Below, in pieces: positions 56,101 through 64,000 of a stretch of DNA of 64,000 bases. Each line of letters starts with the position of its first letter. Position 1 is the stretch's first letter. The stretch spans positions 185,532,866 through 185,596,865 of the forward strand of contig NC_080572.1 of the NCBI RefSeq assembly GCF_030247185.1, in the 5' to 3' direction. Made by a program: the position numbers and the translations under genes. The notes under the pieces are model-generated. The model saw nothing but the letters and a program-made list of their open reading frames with translations. It did not search any database and was not told where the DNA came from. This DNA is from Malaya genurostris (lineage: Eukaryota > Arthropoda > Insecta > Diptera > Culicidae).

Positions 56101-57975
56101 TTTTTTTTTTTATTATTCAATAATGTAATATAATTTTAGGCACACTGCTTAAGCTCTAAGATGCCAAAGGTATTTTCTAATCTTACTTAACGACTAACTT
56201 AAAACTATAATAGTATCATTAGACTATGTCGTCTCGGGTTCTCGTAAATCGTAATGGCGATCGGCAGTGGTCGATGAATTGAGTGTTGCATGAGTCTTCC
56301 AGATGGCGTTGGTCCGTGTGGGTCCGCGGGAAACACCCCCAGGCTACGAAGGCCCGGCGGGTGGCCCGCATGCTGGTTTTCGACATGAGCGGTCTTCCGT
56401 GGGCGGTAATGATGATATTGCCGAAGAGAATGAAAGAGAAGTAAATATTGTGGAAAACGTGGCAAAAAAGGGGATGTGGGCACAAAATGTTTGAAAACGA
56501 GAGAGATCTAATTAGTTGCCATCGAGATGGAGAAGAGACAGGGAAGGGGGAACGAAAAAGTTAGTAACAAAAAAAAAGATCTTGTTAGTTCCAATGAAGA
56601 TGGTGGACAGGGACGGGGATCGAGAGAATCGGGCGGATGTTAGTGTCGAACCTGTAGGTGGATATTATACTTTCTGAGCGAGGAATAACACATTACACTT
56701 GTATATAAATGTGTTTGAGCTACTGGTATATGAGAAGCATATATAAACTATCCCGACTCGCCAACACATCCCGAACCGGAACCTCAGGCGGTCTACCTCG
56801 GGCCCTAAGGGATTCCAGTAGCTTCGACCTGGCGTCACGATACTCTACGCACGATCACACGACATGCTCGATGTCCTGATAACCGTCGCCACAGGTGCAG
56901 AGCCCGCTCTCCACGATCCCGATACGCCGGAGATGTGCGTTGAATGTGTAGTCATTAGACATGAGCCGAGACATAACACGAATGAAATCGCGACTCACGT
57001 TCATCCTCCTGAACCAAGGTTTCGTCGATACCCTAGGAATAATGGAGTGTAGCCATCGTCCCAGTTCGTCATTCGTCCATGAAGTTTGCCAACTTTCGAG
57101 AGTTTTCTGACGAGAGATACTGAAAAATTCATTGAAGCAGATTGGTCTTTCATAAATATCACCTTCTAATGCGCTCACTTTAGCCAATGAGTCTGCCTTT
57201 TCATTGCCCGGAATGGAACAATGCGAAGGGACTCAGACTAACGATATTGAATAAGACCGTTCAGATAAAGTTCGCAAGTGTTCCCGTATTTTCCCCAGGA
57301 AATATGGGGGATACTTTCCTGGCTTCATTGCCCGGAGAGCTTCTATTGAGCTTAGACTGTCCGTCACAATGAAGTAATGGTCTTTGGGCAAGGTTTCAAT
57401 GATCTCGAGGGTGTACTGAATAGCAGCTAATTCTGCGACGTAAACTGAAGCCGGATCACTGAGTTTGTACGAAGCGGTGATGTTTTGATTGAAGATGCCG
57501 AAGCCTGTGGACCTGTTGATGTTTGATCCGTCAGTGTAAAACACCTTTTCACAGTTGACTGTTCTAAATTTGTTATAAAAAATATTTGGGGCTACTCGAG
57601 GGCGTACGTGATCCGGAATTCCACGAATCTCTTCTTTCATGGATGTGTCGAAAAACACAGTTGAATTAGAAGTATCCAAGAAATGAGCACGGTTGGAAAC
57701 AAACGAAGAAGGATTAATATTCTGAGCCATGCAATCAAAATACAAGGACATAAAACGGGTCTGAGAATTGAGCTCGACAAGCCTTTCGAAGTTTTCAATC
57801 ACCATCGGATTCAAGATGTCGCATCAGATTAGCAATCGATATGAGAGATCCCAGAATCGATTTTTCAATGGTAAGACGCCCGCGAGCACTTCGAGGCTCA
57901 TCGTATTGCTCTCGTCGACTGCATGCAACCTAAGGCAATACGCAAACAACGATACTGAATTCTTTCCAGTTTAAT
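56101..57975 (-). mobile_element. 5'-truncated LINE with RNase H domain
   Basis: A 1.9-kb minus-strand insertion with a T run (reverse A tail) at 56101 and a 13-bp target duplication CAATTTCTGCGTT (56088-56100 and 57976-57988). It keeps the end of ORF2 and about 620 bp of 3' UTR; the reverse transcriptase core is lost by 5' truncation at 57975. The RNase H domain and C-terminal Cys motif place it in the I/R1/LOA-like group of insect LINEs. Another copy's 3' UTR is at 32521-32835. Confidence 0.85.
56720..57973 (-). pseudogene. LINE ORF2 C-terminus: RNase H and zinc-finger-like tail
   Basis: Starts in the post-RT region (LERIQYRCLRIALGC), shifts frame, then reads FERLVELNSQTRFMSLYFDC. RNase H follows with VFYTDGSNINRSTGFGIF (first D), AELAAIQYTLEII (E), and FIVTDSLSSIEALRAM (D). 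A TGA replaces Trp before VPSHCSIPGNEKADS, the last RNase H block, and the frame continues with LGRWLHSIIPRV and the tail LCTCGDGYQDIEHVV. A second TGA again replaces Trp, and the frame runs on to TAG at 56720. Both stops are TGG-to-TGA, so decay is mild apart from one frameshift. Confidence 0.85.
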
Positions 57976-60285
57976 CAATTTCTGCGTTGATTCAGATAGC
58001 TATCGATAGGTTTGTCCAACGTAACGCTAACGAAAATGCAACCAAAACAACTTTTATTGGCTTGAATATGGCGAACACAATATGGAGTCAAGAAGTGTAT
58101 GAAACATAAATAAAACCAGGATATTACTTTTTTCAAAACTATTTTTTGCCGAAAATAGGGAAAGGCAGAATAGTCATTTTTGTTCTATGCACTGTCATAA
58201 ACACGAAGAAAATAATATAGGGTTTGAACATCGATTGTGATAATATTATAATTATCATGATATATGAATTTGAAATAATGAAAAATCACTCTACTTGGAT
58301 TAATTTTGAGCATTCTGAACTTAGGGTTTTTTCGTTATCTATTGTTCATATCTTCATAAACAGATTTTAATTGAAGGCGCATAAAAAACATTTAATTAAA
58401 ATTTATTTCCGCTCGACAGTTTTAAAATCGTTGTGAAATTTGTACCTTGTATAAAATTCGTAATTTCAAATACTATACTATCTTTTTATTGTTGATAGAA
58501 AAGCATTATGGATTCATTCAATGTTGATAATGCCGATGGCGACAAAGTTTCAACTAGTTTACTTGAAAACATGTTATTTTTAAGTTATGGAAAAATAAGT
58601 TATTTCAGTATGGCATTACAACGTAACGACAACTTATTTTTAGCCGACATAGAAACTAGTAGAAACTGCGCTTTTTAGGTCACGCAAGTGGTTAGATGTT
58701 AGTAACTATAATTCAAATTTCTGGTTGCAAAATAGTCATAAATAAGCTAGCATAACAAAAATTGTTACTTGGGTATGTAATCACTTGAAAAACTGACTAG
58801 TGAAAAAGTGTCATATACCATTCGACTCAGTTCATCGAGCTGAGCAATGTCTGTGTGTGTATGTGTCAAATATTCTCACTAGGTTTTCTCGGAGATGGCT
58901 GAACCGATTTTGACAAACTTAGATTTAAATGAAAGGACCACGAGCCCATTCGGAATTCCTGAATTTCATCCGGATCCGACTTCCGGTTCCGGAGTTATAG
59001 GGTAAAGTGTGTTCAAAATTGTACACCGTCACTTAAACCGGCGAAACAAAAAACGTAAAAAACGTTCTAGACTGGTTTCAAAACTACACAAATCGATAGT
59101 CATTATCAGTAGGCAACTAAACAAACCGATTCCGGTTATCCTGGTTCCCGATATCCGGTTCCGGAAGTACCGGAAATAGTGGTCATATATACCAAAATGG
59201 ATCTCACTCACTTTTCTCAGCGATGGTTTGACCGATTTCCACAAACTTAGATTCAAACGAAAGGTCTTCCGGTCCCATATGGAATTCATGAATTTCATCC
59301 GGATCCGACTTCCGGTTCCGGAGTTATAGGGTAAAGTGTGTTCAATATTGTACACCGTCACTTAAACTGGTGGAACTAAAACCGTAAAAAATGTTATAAA
59401 CTGTACTCTAAACCGTTATTCCCAATCTTAGAGTCAATTGAAAGGTTTTATGGTCCTACCAAAAATTACTACATATTTTCGGATGCAACAAACATTTAAA
59501 TCGTAATTTAGAGTGCGTACTAGTAGAGTTTGTACGTCATGTTAGTTGGTGGTCGTACGAACCGACTTTGATTATACCGGTTCTCGGGTTCCGGTGCCGG
59601 AAATACATATAATAGTGAACGCACTCGGTTTTCTAATGAATGACCTAACCGATCAGAGAACTGTTTCATTCTTCATGTTAAAATAGTTAACGCACAAACA
59701 ACCTCTTTGTTTCTTTCGAAAATCGAAGAGAAAAATTTTGAATAGAATACCACAATATTATACATGAGAAAGGCATCATTACACCACTAGGTGGATTAAA
59801 ACAGGTTTTTTGGCTTAGAAATGCATGAAACTTCAAGATTTGGTGTTATCCTGAACCCCGAAATTTAAGTCAACTTTTTGACACAAAACTATGTACAGAT
59901 TACACCAGATCTCGACGTTTCATGCATTTCTAAGACACTCGGCATCAAAAAAAATTTCGATTCGGGTCTCAAAATTTTTCTATGTCACAAGTCGATTTTC
60001 ACAAAAAAATTTTTTTTGAGATTACACCAGATCTGGACGTTTCATGCATTTCTAAAACATTTGGCATGAAAAAATGTTCTTCCATATGGTGGATTTCCGC
60101 AGTTATGCGGTCTCAAATTTCTAATTCGCCAAATTTCCCAAAGGCGATTGCCACAAAAAAAAACTTTTTTTTTAAAGATTACACCGTTTAACGTTTTATG
60201 CTTTTCTAAGATATTCAGCATCAAAATTTTTTTTCCCCGCGTAAAAAGAGACCTCAGTGTATCTCACTGTTAGGTGGATTAAGTA

Positions 60286-60967
60286 CTTTGTACAGTGTAC
60301 ATTTTCTCCATTGCCGAAGAAACAAAATCAATAAAACAAACCGTTTATGATACATAGATTTTTGAAAATTTCCTAGAAATTTTAACTTGAACCTTTTTCA
60401 AAAGTGTTTATATTTTTTGGTCATAAAAAATACTTACGCAAAACGAGATCGAAATTAAAAAAAAAATCGTGATTTTAGGAAGAATCGCTCAGTAGAAGTC
60501 GTGCGTGTTATGAATTTATTTTTGAATCAGTCCGATGAAATATTGAAAAAGGCATTTGATCCGTATCAGTACAATGAATAATCGAATTTCCATTGCACGC
60601 TGCACAAATGGGTCCTATAACTCCTAATATTACGGTTTATCGTGCGAAGTTGGTGATACTGTTACAGTTTTTATTGAGCACATTGCTTGTGCATGTTGTG
60701 ATTCTGTCCGGAGCCCTGAGACTAGAACAGCTATGGACCGGACCCCGTGCTGGCATATATGAATCATCTATGAATGAATAGCTGGCGGAACACCAAAGCG
60801 ACCCCCTCATGCCACCATAATGTACACTGCTCAACACATAATTGTTTACTAGACTTATCAATGTTTACTATAGGATTGCAAACTCAGCGATAACTCTGTG
60901 AACTCCCGCTCATAAAATTTATTATGCGGATCAAGTAATGTTACAGCTCATTAAAAATATTTCTTCT
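60286..60967. other. Intron sequence upstream of the galactosyltransferase exon
   Basis: No repeat ends recognised and no credible ORF. It leads into the pyrimidine tract of the acceptor site. Confidence 0.45.
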
Positions 60968-60991
60968 TTCTTTTCTTTCATTATATTCCAG
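60968..60991 (+). promoter_or_regulatory. Splice acceptor of the galactosyltransferase exon
   Basis: A run rich in T and C (TTCTTTTCTTTC) followed by ATTATATTCCAG, with AG at 60990-60991, is a strong 3' splice site. The open frame of the enzyme continues upstream through this tract, which explains an implausible SSFFSFIIFQ peptide and argues that the upstream ATG at 60938 is not used. Confidence 0.7.
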
Positions 60992-61002
60992 TTAACCGCA
61001 CC

Positions 61003-61026
61003 ATGCGAGAGGTACGTTACCGTTGA
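61003..61026 (+). promoter_or_regulatory. Short upstream ORF (7 codons)
   Basis: ATG at 61003 in a good context (A at -3) reads MREVRYR then TGA, 53 bp before the main ATG and out of frame with it. If the exon starts at 60992 this uORF would be at the very beginning of exon 2 and could lower translation of the main ORF. Inference only. Confidence 0.4.
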
Positions 61027-61078
61027 AGGCAAGGCGAGTCGCTTCCGGAGCACTACGCGTGTGTCCGGTGTACTGGTC

Positions 61079-62389
61079 ATGTTCGAACGTCGACCGCTAT
61101 TCGGAGCTCTGCTCGGACTGACACTGGTAGTGACAGTATGGCACATGTCGTTTCAAGAAGCCGCCAGCAGTACCAGCGGAAGTAGCAGTAGCAGTAGCAG
61201 TAGCAGTAGCAGTAGTAGTAGTAGTAGCAGCAATGGTGTTGGATCAGGATCGTCGTACCTGGAGTCGGTAGCTATCCTTCCACCGTACATGCAAGCATCG
61301 TCCCTGGCAGTATCGACACCACATCACTTGTTAGCTGCGGCACCGCCATCTCGCGACGGTACAGCAGACGCTGGTGGTGGAGTAGCAGAGCTGGACGGCG
61401 GTGTCACAGTGGAAGGTAGCTCGATTACGAATCAAAGCTTCCTCCCACTGTTGCTCTCGTCGATGTTAATCAATCCAGTAGAAATGTTGCCAAAAGATGA
61501 TTATAGCAGTTTGATAGATCTGAAAGATTTTAAGTTTACCATCAATTTTAACAACTGTAGTGATAACGGTAGAAACAAGTATGAAAGTGTTCGAACTAAT
61601 AGCCTTAAGAGTGAGGAGCAGCCGCGTGCACCATTAATTTTAGTCCTAGTTCATTCGGCACCAACCAACTGGTACAAGCGCAATACAATTCGTGATACCT
61701 GGGGACAGTATGATCCGCGAGCGAAGCTCGTCTTCCTGGTTGGAGCGGTCAATTCGAGCACCCTCCAGCAACGAATAGAGCAGGAGAACCGCATGTATGA
61801 CGATATCGTTCAGGGCAACTTCATCGACGCTTATCGAAATATGACGTACAAGCATGTGATGGCACTAAAATGGTTCACATATCACTGCCCAGAAGCCAAA
61901 TACATCCTGAAAGCAGATGACGATGTCTTCATCAATACTCCGGCGTTGTACGATGTTCTCGAAACGAGTTCACCAAGACGGAGGCTCCTGTTTTGCCAGG
62001 AAATTAGCAAGGCACCGGTGAAACGGACCCACCGCTCCAAGTGGTACGTCAGTATCCCGGAGTACCGTAACAAATACTATCCTAACCATTGCCCCGGTTA
62101 TTCGATTATCTATACACCGGATGTGGCATTCCAGCTGTACAGGGCAGCACAGCAGCAGCCCTACTTCTGGATTGACGATGTGCATCTCACGGGAACGATA
62201 GCGAAACTGATTAATGTTACCATCACGCCGACGGGTAGTATGCTACTTAACCAAAGCCAAAAGGATGCAATCATCGATAACAAACTGAATGCAACCGAAC
62301 AACTGTTCTTTTTCACCACCCCGGACCTACGCGAAGGAGAAATCCGGAAGTTGTGGAAAGCGGTCACTCTGTCGAAAAGCGGTAGATAG
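61079..62389 (+). CDS. Beta-1,3-galactosyltransferase, GT31 family
   Basis: 436-residue type II Golgi enzyme that transfers a hexose (probably galactose or GlcNAc) from its UDP donor in a beta-1,3 linkage to glycans. It starts MFERRPLFGALLGLTLVVTV: a short basic N-terminus and a signal anchor (about residues 5-23). A stem follows with a 17-Ser tract (about 35-51) encoded by AGT/AGC repeats. The GT31 domain begins near residue 183 (PLILVLVHSAPTNWYKRNTI and RDTWG), has KYILKADDDVFIN with the metal-binding DDD at about 280-282, and WIDDVHLTG near 366, the family's E/DDVxxG box. Seven N-X-S/T sequons are present. The frame is intact to TAG. Orthologue not assigned; the exact sugar specificity cannot be read from sequence. 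This start was chosen because the upstream in-frame ATG lies in intron sequence. Confidence 0.9.
   Translation: MFERRPLFGALLGLTLVVTVWHMSFQEAASSTSGSSSSSSSSSSSSSSSSSNGVGSGSSYLESVAILPPYMQASSLAVSTPHHLLAAAPPSRDGTADAGGGVAELDGGVTVEGSSITNQSFLPLLLSSMLINPVEMLPKDDYSSLIDLKDFKFTINFNNCSDNGRNKYESVRTNSLKSEEQPRAPLILVLVHSAPTNWYKRNTIRDTWGQYDPRAKLVFLVGAVNSSTLQQRIEQENRMYDDIVQGNFIDAYRNMTYKHVMALKWFTYHCPEAKYILKADDDVFINTPALYDVLETSSPRRRLLFCQEISKAPVKRTHRSKWYVSIPEYRNKYYPNHCPGYSIIYTPDVAFQLYRAAQQQPYFWIDDVHLTGTIAKLINVTITPTGSMLLNQSQKDAIIDNKLNATEQLFFFTTPDLREGEIRKLWKAVTLSKSGR
61181..61236 (+). repeat. Serine-coding AGT/AGC repeat
   Basis: Trinucleotide array (AGT/AGC) encoding 17 consecutive Ser in the stem of the galactosyltransferase. 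The interior alternates AGT AGC, then becomes AGT AGT; such arrays commonly vary in length between individuals. Confidence 0.85.
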
Positions 62390-63217
62390 TAAAAAAAACC
62401 CATGCGCCAAATTGAAAGTGAAACGTGCGAGTGTAGGAGCGTTTGTGCTGTTGAACTAAACTACTGATCAAGATCAACTGCAATTAGAACCTCGATCTGA
62501 TTATTATGAATCTCGTTATACACATTAGACAAAAGTTTAAAATTTTTCTGATATTGTTTCGTCCTTCGAGTCTTACGTATATTGTTTAAGCAGGTAAAAT
62601 GCAAAATTCATATCTTGAGCTACGATCTCACTAAATGTTATTAGATTTACTTTCTAAGATCTGAATCAAACAACGGTGTGCTTGATATTTCAATTGTGAT
62701 TCCTATGCGATAAGTTTCAATATCGGACTAACGGTTAACGTGGATGTGAGATTCTCCTTTCTAGATCTAGAATATTGGATAATTTTTTTTTCTGAACGGG
62801 GTATGCGATTGTGAAAGGCTAGTTTTCTTCTGATAGCAACGGTAGAGTGTTTCGAACCTCAATGGTAATGTAAATAACTAAGAACATTTTTTAACAAATC
62901 GCCATTACCGTTACTAACACAAACTAATGTTGGAAAAAGGAAGGAAATACATTCCCTCTAAAGAAAGCCAGTCGTATGCCGAGGACTATTGGCCATAATG
63001 CCAGTGATTACCGGTGAAAATCACACTGCAGAATATGGTTTCATTCTTTAGAATTACTCGAGGATTCTTCCCAGTAGTGTCGAATATACGAATATTTTCA
63101 CATTGATCAATGTATACACCTTTAGGGACCAAAAATGTGAAGTGGAATTCGAACGTCATAAATATTTTTCGTCTAAGTCATCATCAGTGATCGATTTATA
63201 AATTGATGAGAAAGCTC
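62390..63217 (+). other. Probable 3' UTR and downstream sequence
   Basis: Non-coding and repeat-free by eye after the TAG. I see no canonical AATAAA before the next repeat, so the 3' end cannot be placed. Confidence 0.4.
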
Positions 63218-63672
63218 AAGCAATCACTGTGGAAAACAACTTTTGAATCGAGGCCCGGAGGGTAGATCACTATTCGACTATTCGACTCAGTTCGTTGAGA
63301 CCGATGAATGTATGTATTTTTGCATGTGTTTTTTTTTAATTTTTTGACGTAGGACTACCGTGTTTGTTTTCTATAGAAGTGCGAATTCAAAATAAGGAAA
63401 ATCAAATCGTACAAACAGTGGTCAGGTTTTGAACACCTACAGCTCATTCAATTTTAAACATATTTTTGATATAATTACGCCTAGTAAAGCCTTGGTAATA
63501 GATTCCTATTGTGGAATTATATCTTCTGCTTCAACAGATTTCGCAGCCGATTCATAGCATACATTGCATACCTGGGGTTACGATCTTATTGACACTAAGA
63601 ATCCTTCCAGGTCCAGAGTCAACATCCAGAGGCATCATTACACCACTAAGTGGTTTAAAATCGAAGGTTTTT
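63218..63672 (-). mobile_element. Modular repeat, short subfamily, minus copy
   Basis: Left end TTGATGAGAAAGCTCAAGCA with CAATCACTGTGGAAAACAAC, a GC-island remnant AGGCCCGGAGGG, ATTCGACTCAGTTCGTTGAG; right end the reversed head GGCATCATTACACCACTAAG. The middle (63330-63620) is unlike other copies and may be a replacement or an insertion. Confidence 0.65.
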
Positions 63673-63699
63673 GTTAGTTAAACGGATTTTTTTTTCATT

Positions 63700-64000
63700 C
63701 TAGTAACTATTTTAATAAAACTTTGATTCTGTAATTGGATCTCGTTGTCACCCTTTTCTCCTGGGGGAGAGAGTTTGTATTTCCGTTGAGCGAGGATTGA
63801 AGGGCAATTTGTTCATTCCTCGTCGATGTTGTTGCTGTTGCCAAAAGTATTGTTGTGAGTGATTTCTGTTTTCTTTTCGTTTTCATTGTTGTTCGCAGTC
63901 TTGGAGTCGTCGCGAATTGCTGTGGGTGCACTTTGTTGTACATTGATTGCAGTTGCTATTTGATTCGATGATGAAAGCGTTTTTGAACCTGGAGTACTGA
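63700..64000 (-). mobile_element. Gag-only LINE, copy 3 (3' part, cut by window end)
   Basis: The minus-strand frame 63707-63943 matches the C-terminal tail of the LINE ORF1 at 7139-8035 (MYNKVHPQQFATTPRLRTTM against MYNKAHLKQLATSSRLRTT), ending GGTGACAACGAGATCCA, as in copy 2. The tail beyond is short and ends near 63710 with AATAAAA, without the AGGCCCGAATAAA block. The 5' part lies outside the window. Confidence 0.65.

Larger units (their letters stand above)
55483..58773. mobile_element. Element with CCCAAGTAGCAA ends, nested in the modular repeat
   Basis: Inverted ends CCCAAGTAGCAA (55483) and TTGTTACTTGGG (58773), flanked by TA (55481-55482, 58774-58775); joining the flanks restores AAAGGTTATGTAATCAC of the host repeat. 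Without the LINE inside it is about 1.4 kb and non-coding. Its left part contains a duplicated block (GTTGCAACAAGAGCACGAA at 55532 and 55812) and its right part matches 40971-41420 inverted. Related termini are at 35098-36312. Confidence 0.75.
55457..59806 (-). mobile_element. Modular repeat, short subfamily, copy nested in the TA element
   Basis: Left end TTGCCTTTCTCATATAGAAA, right end the reversed head ATGAGAAAGGCATCATTACA followed by CCACTAGGTGGATTAAAACA. It is split by the element at 55483-58773. Inside, a module of about 330 bp is tandemly repeated: 58946-59042 and 59275-59370 are almost the same (CATCCGGATCCGACTTCCGG then AGGGTAAAGTGTGTTCAA). Confidence 0.75.
55309..60259. mobile_element. 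TA-flanked element with CACTGRGGTCTC ends
   Basis: Inverted ends CACTGGGGTCTCTTT (55309) and AAAGAGACCTCAGTG (60259), flanked by TA on both sides (55307-55308, 60260-60261). The left arm (to about 55456) is built of short repeats such as TTATGCGGATTTCC and TTACGCGG; the right arm (from about 59807) holds three copies, spaced roughly 120-160 bp, of an ATTACACCAGATCTSGACGT-type unit. The two arms sum to under 650 bp; everything between is later insertion. The TA target suggests Tc1/mariner-type mobilisation. Confidence 0.7.
53100..60285 (-). mobile_element. Modular repeat, long subfamily, copy E, hosting nested insertions
   Basis: Minus-oriented: reversed tail TTGCCTTTTTTATAAATATT and AATCGAATACGCTC at the left, TCCGTGTGTGTGAT microsatellite remnant, modules, and the reversed head split into GGTAT (55302) and TCTCACTGTTAGGTGGATTA (60262). 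It is interrupted by a TTAA element at 53722-54363 and by the TA-flanked stack at 55309-60259. It is the oldest layer of this region. Confidence 0.75.

Noticed and set aside
58946..59370. Two ~97-bp near-identical units 330 bp apart as a CRISPR or satellite array
   Set aside because: Only two units, no regular spacers, eukaryotic setting; they are modules of the dispersed repeat.
59896..60230. Three spaced ATTACACCAGATCT units as a regulatory array
   Set aside because: They are internal repeats of the right arm of the TA-flanked element; nothing suggests regulation.
60938..61078. Upstream in-frame extension of the galactosyltransferase starting at ATG 60938
   Set aside because: It translates a pyrimidine tract and splice acceptor (SSFFSFIIFQ), and the downstream Met gives a standard type II anchor.
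1..64000. Endogenous viral sequences
   Set aside because: Aedes genomes often carry them, but none of the frames I read showed viral polymerase, nucleoprotein or glycoprotein motifs. A database search could still find short ones.

Overview
This 64 kb window looks like nuclear DNA of a culicine mosquito, most probably an Aedes species. The reasons are a tRNA-derived SINE of the Feilai type, DD37E Tc1/mariner relics, LINE ORF1s of the RRM-plus-zinc-knuckle type, a dense population of a modular AT-rich repeat with an internal CA microsatellite, and a very low density of host genes. This assignment is from recognition, not from a search.

Only one intact host protein gene is visible: a GT31 beta-1,3-galactosyltransferase on the plus strand, coding 61079-62389 (436 residues), a type II Golgi membrane enzyme. 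Its reading frame is open further upstream, but that extra stretch is a pyrimidine tract ending in a good splice acceptor at 60990-60991. Its start is therefore taken as the ATG at 61079, inside an exon beginning at 60992. A candidate non-coding first exon, ending in a consensus donor at 2444/2445, lies about 58.5 kb upstream. If that pairing is right, almost the whole window is one giant transposon-filled 5' intron.

Layout: 0.5-1.5 kb, gag-only LINE copy (minus); 2.0-2.4 kb, candidate first exon; 4.4-5.05 kb, fold-back with two divergent tRNA-like sequences, then a hairpin; 5.1-6.4 and 9.3-12.8 kb, copies of the modular repeat in inverted and tandem arrangement around a second gag-only LINE (7.0-8.1 kb); 15.4-16.1 and 37.8-38.5 kb, two near-identical hAT-like MITEs with 8-bp target duplications; 17.7-18.8, 23.3-23.7, 25.0-25.6, 36.5-36.9, 42.0-42.3 and 52.2-53.1 kb, mariner/Tc1 relics; 21.0-21.9 and 40.8 kb, LINE reverse-transcriptase relics; 26.8-27.3 kb, two SINEs; 43.4-48.5 kb, a cluster with a DD37E element broken by another transposon and abutted by a TTAA element and a 196-bp palindrome; 53.1-60.3 kb, a nested stack five elements deep whose innermost layer is a 5'-truncated LINE with a 13-bp target duplication; 60.99-62.4 kb, the galactosyltransferase; 63.2-64 kb, a modular repeat and a third gag-only LINE fragment.

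The main candidates for novelty are (1) a LINE family whose copies carry ORF1 followed directly by a short conserved 3' tail and no reverse transcriptase, (2) the modular microsatellite-carrying repeat, and (3) several MITE families delimited here by their ends and target duplications. No prokaryotic-type system, CRISPR array or viral gene was seen. No similarity search could be run.
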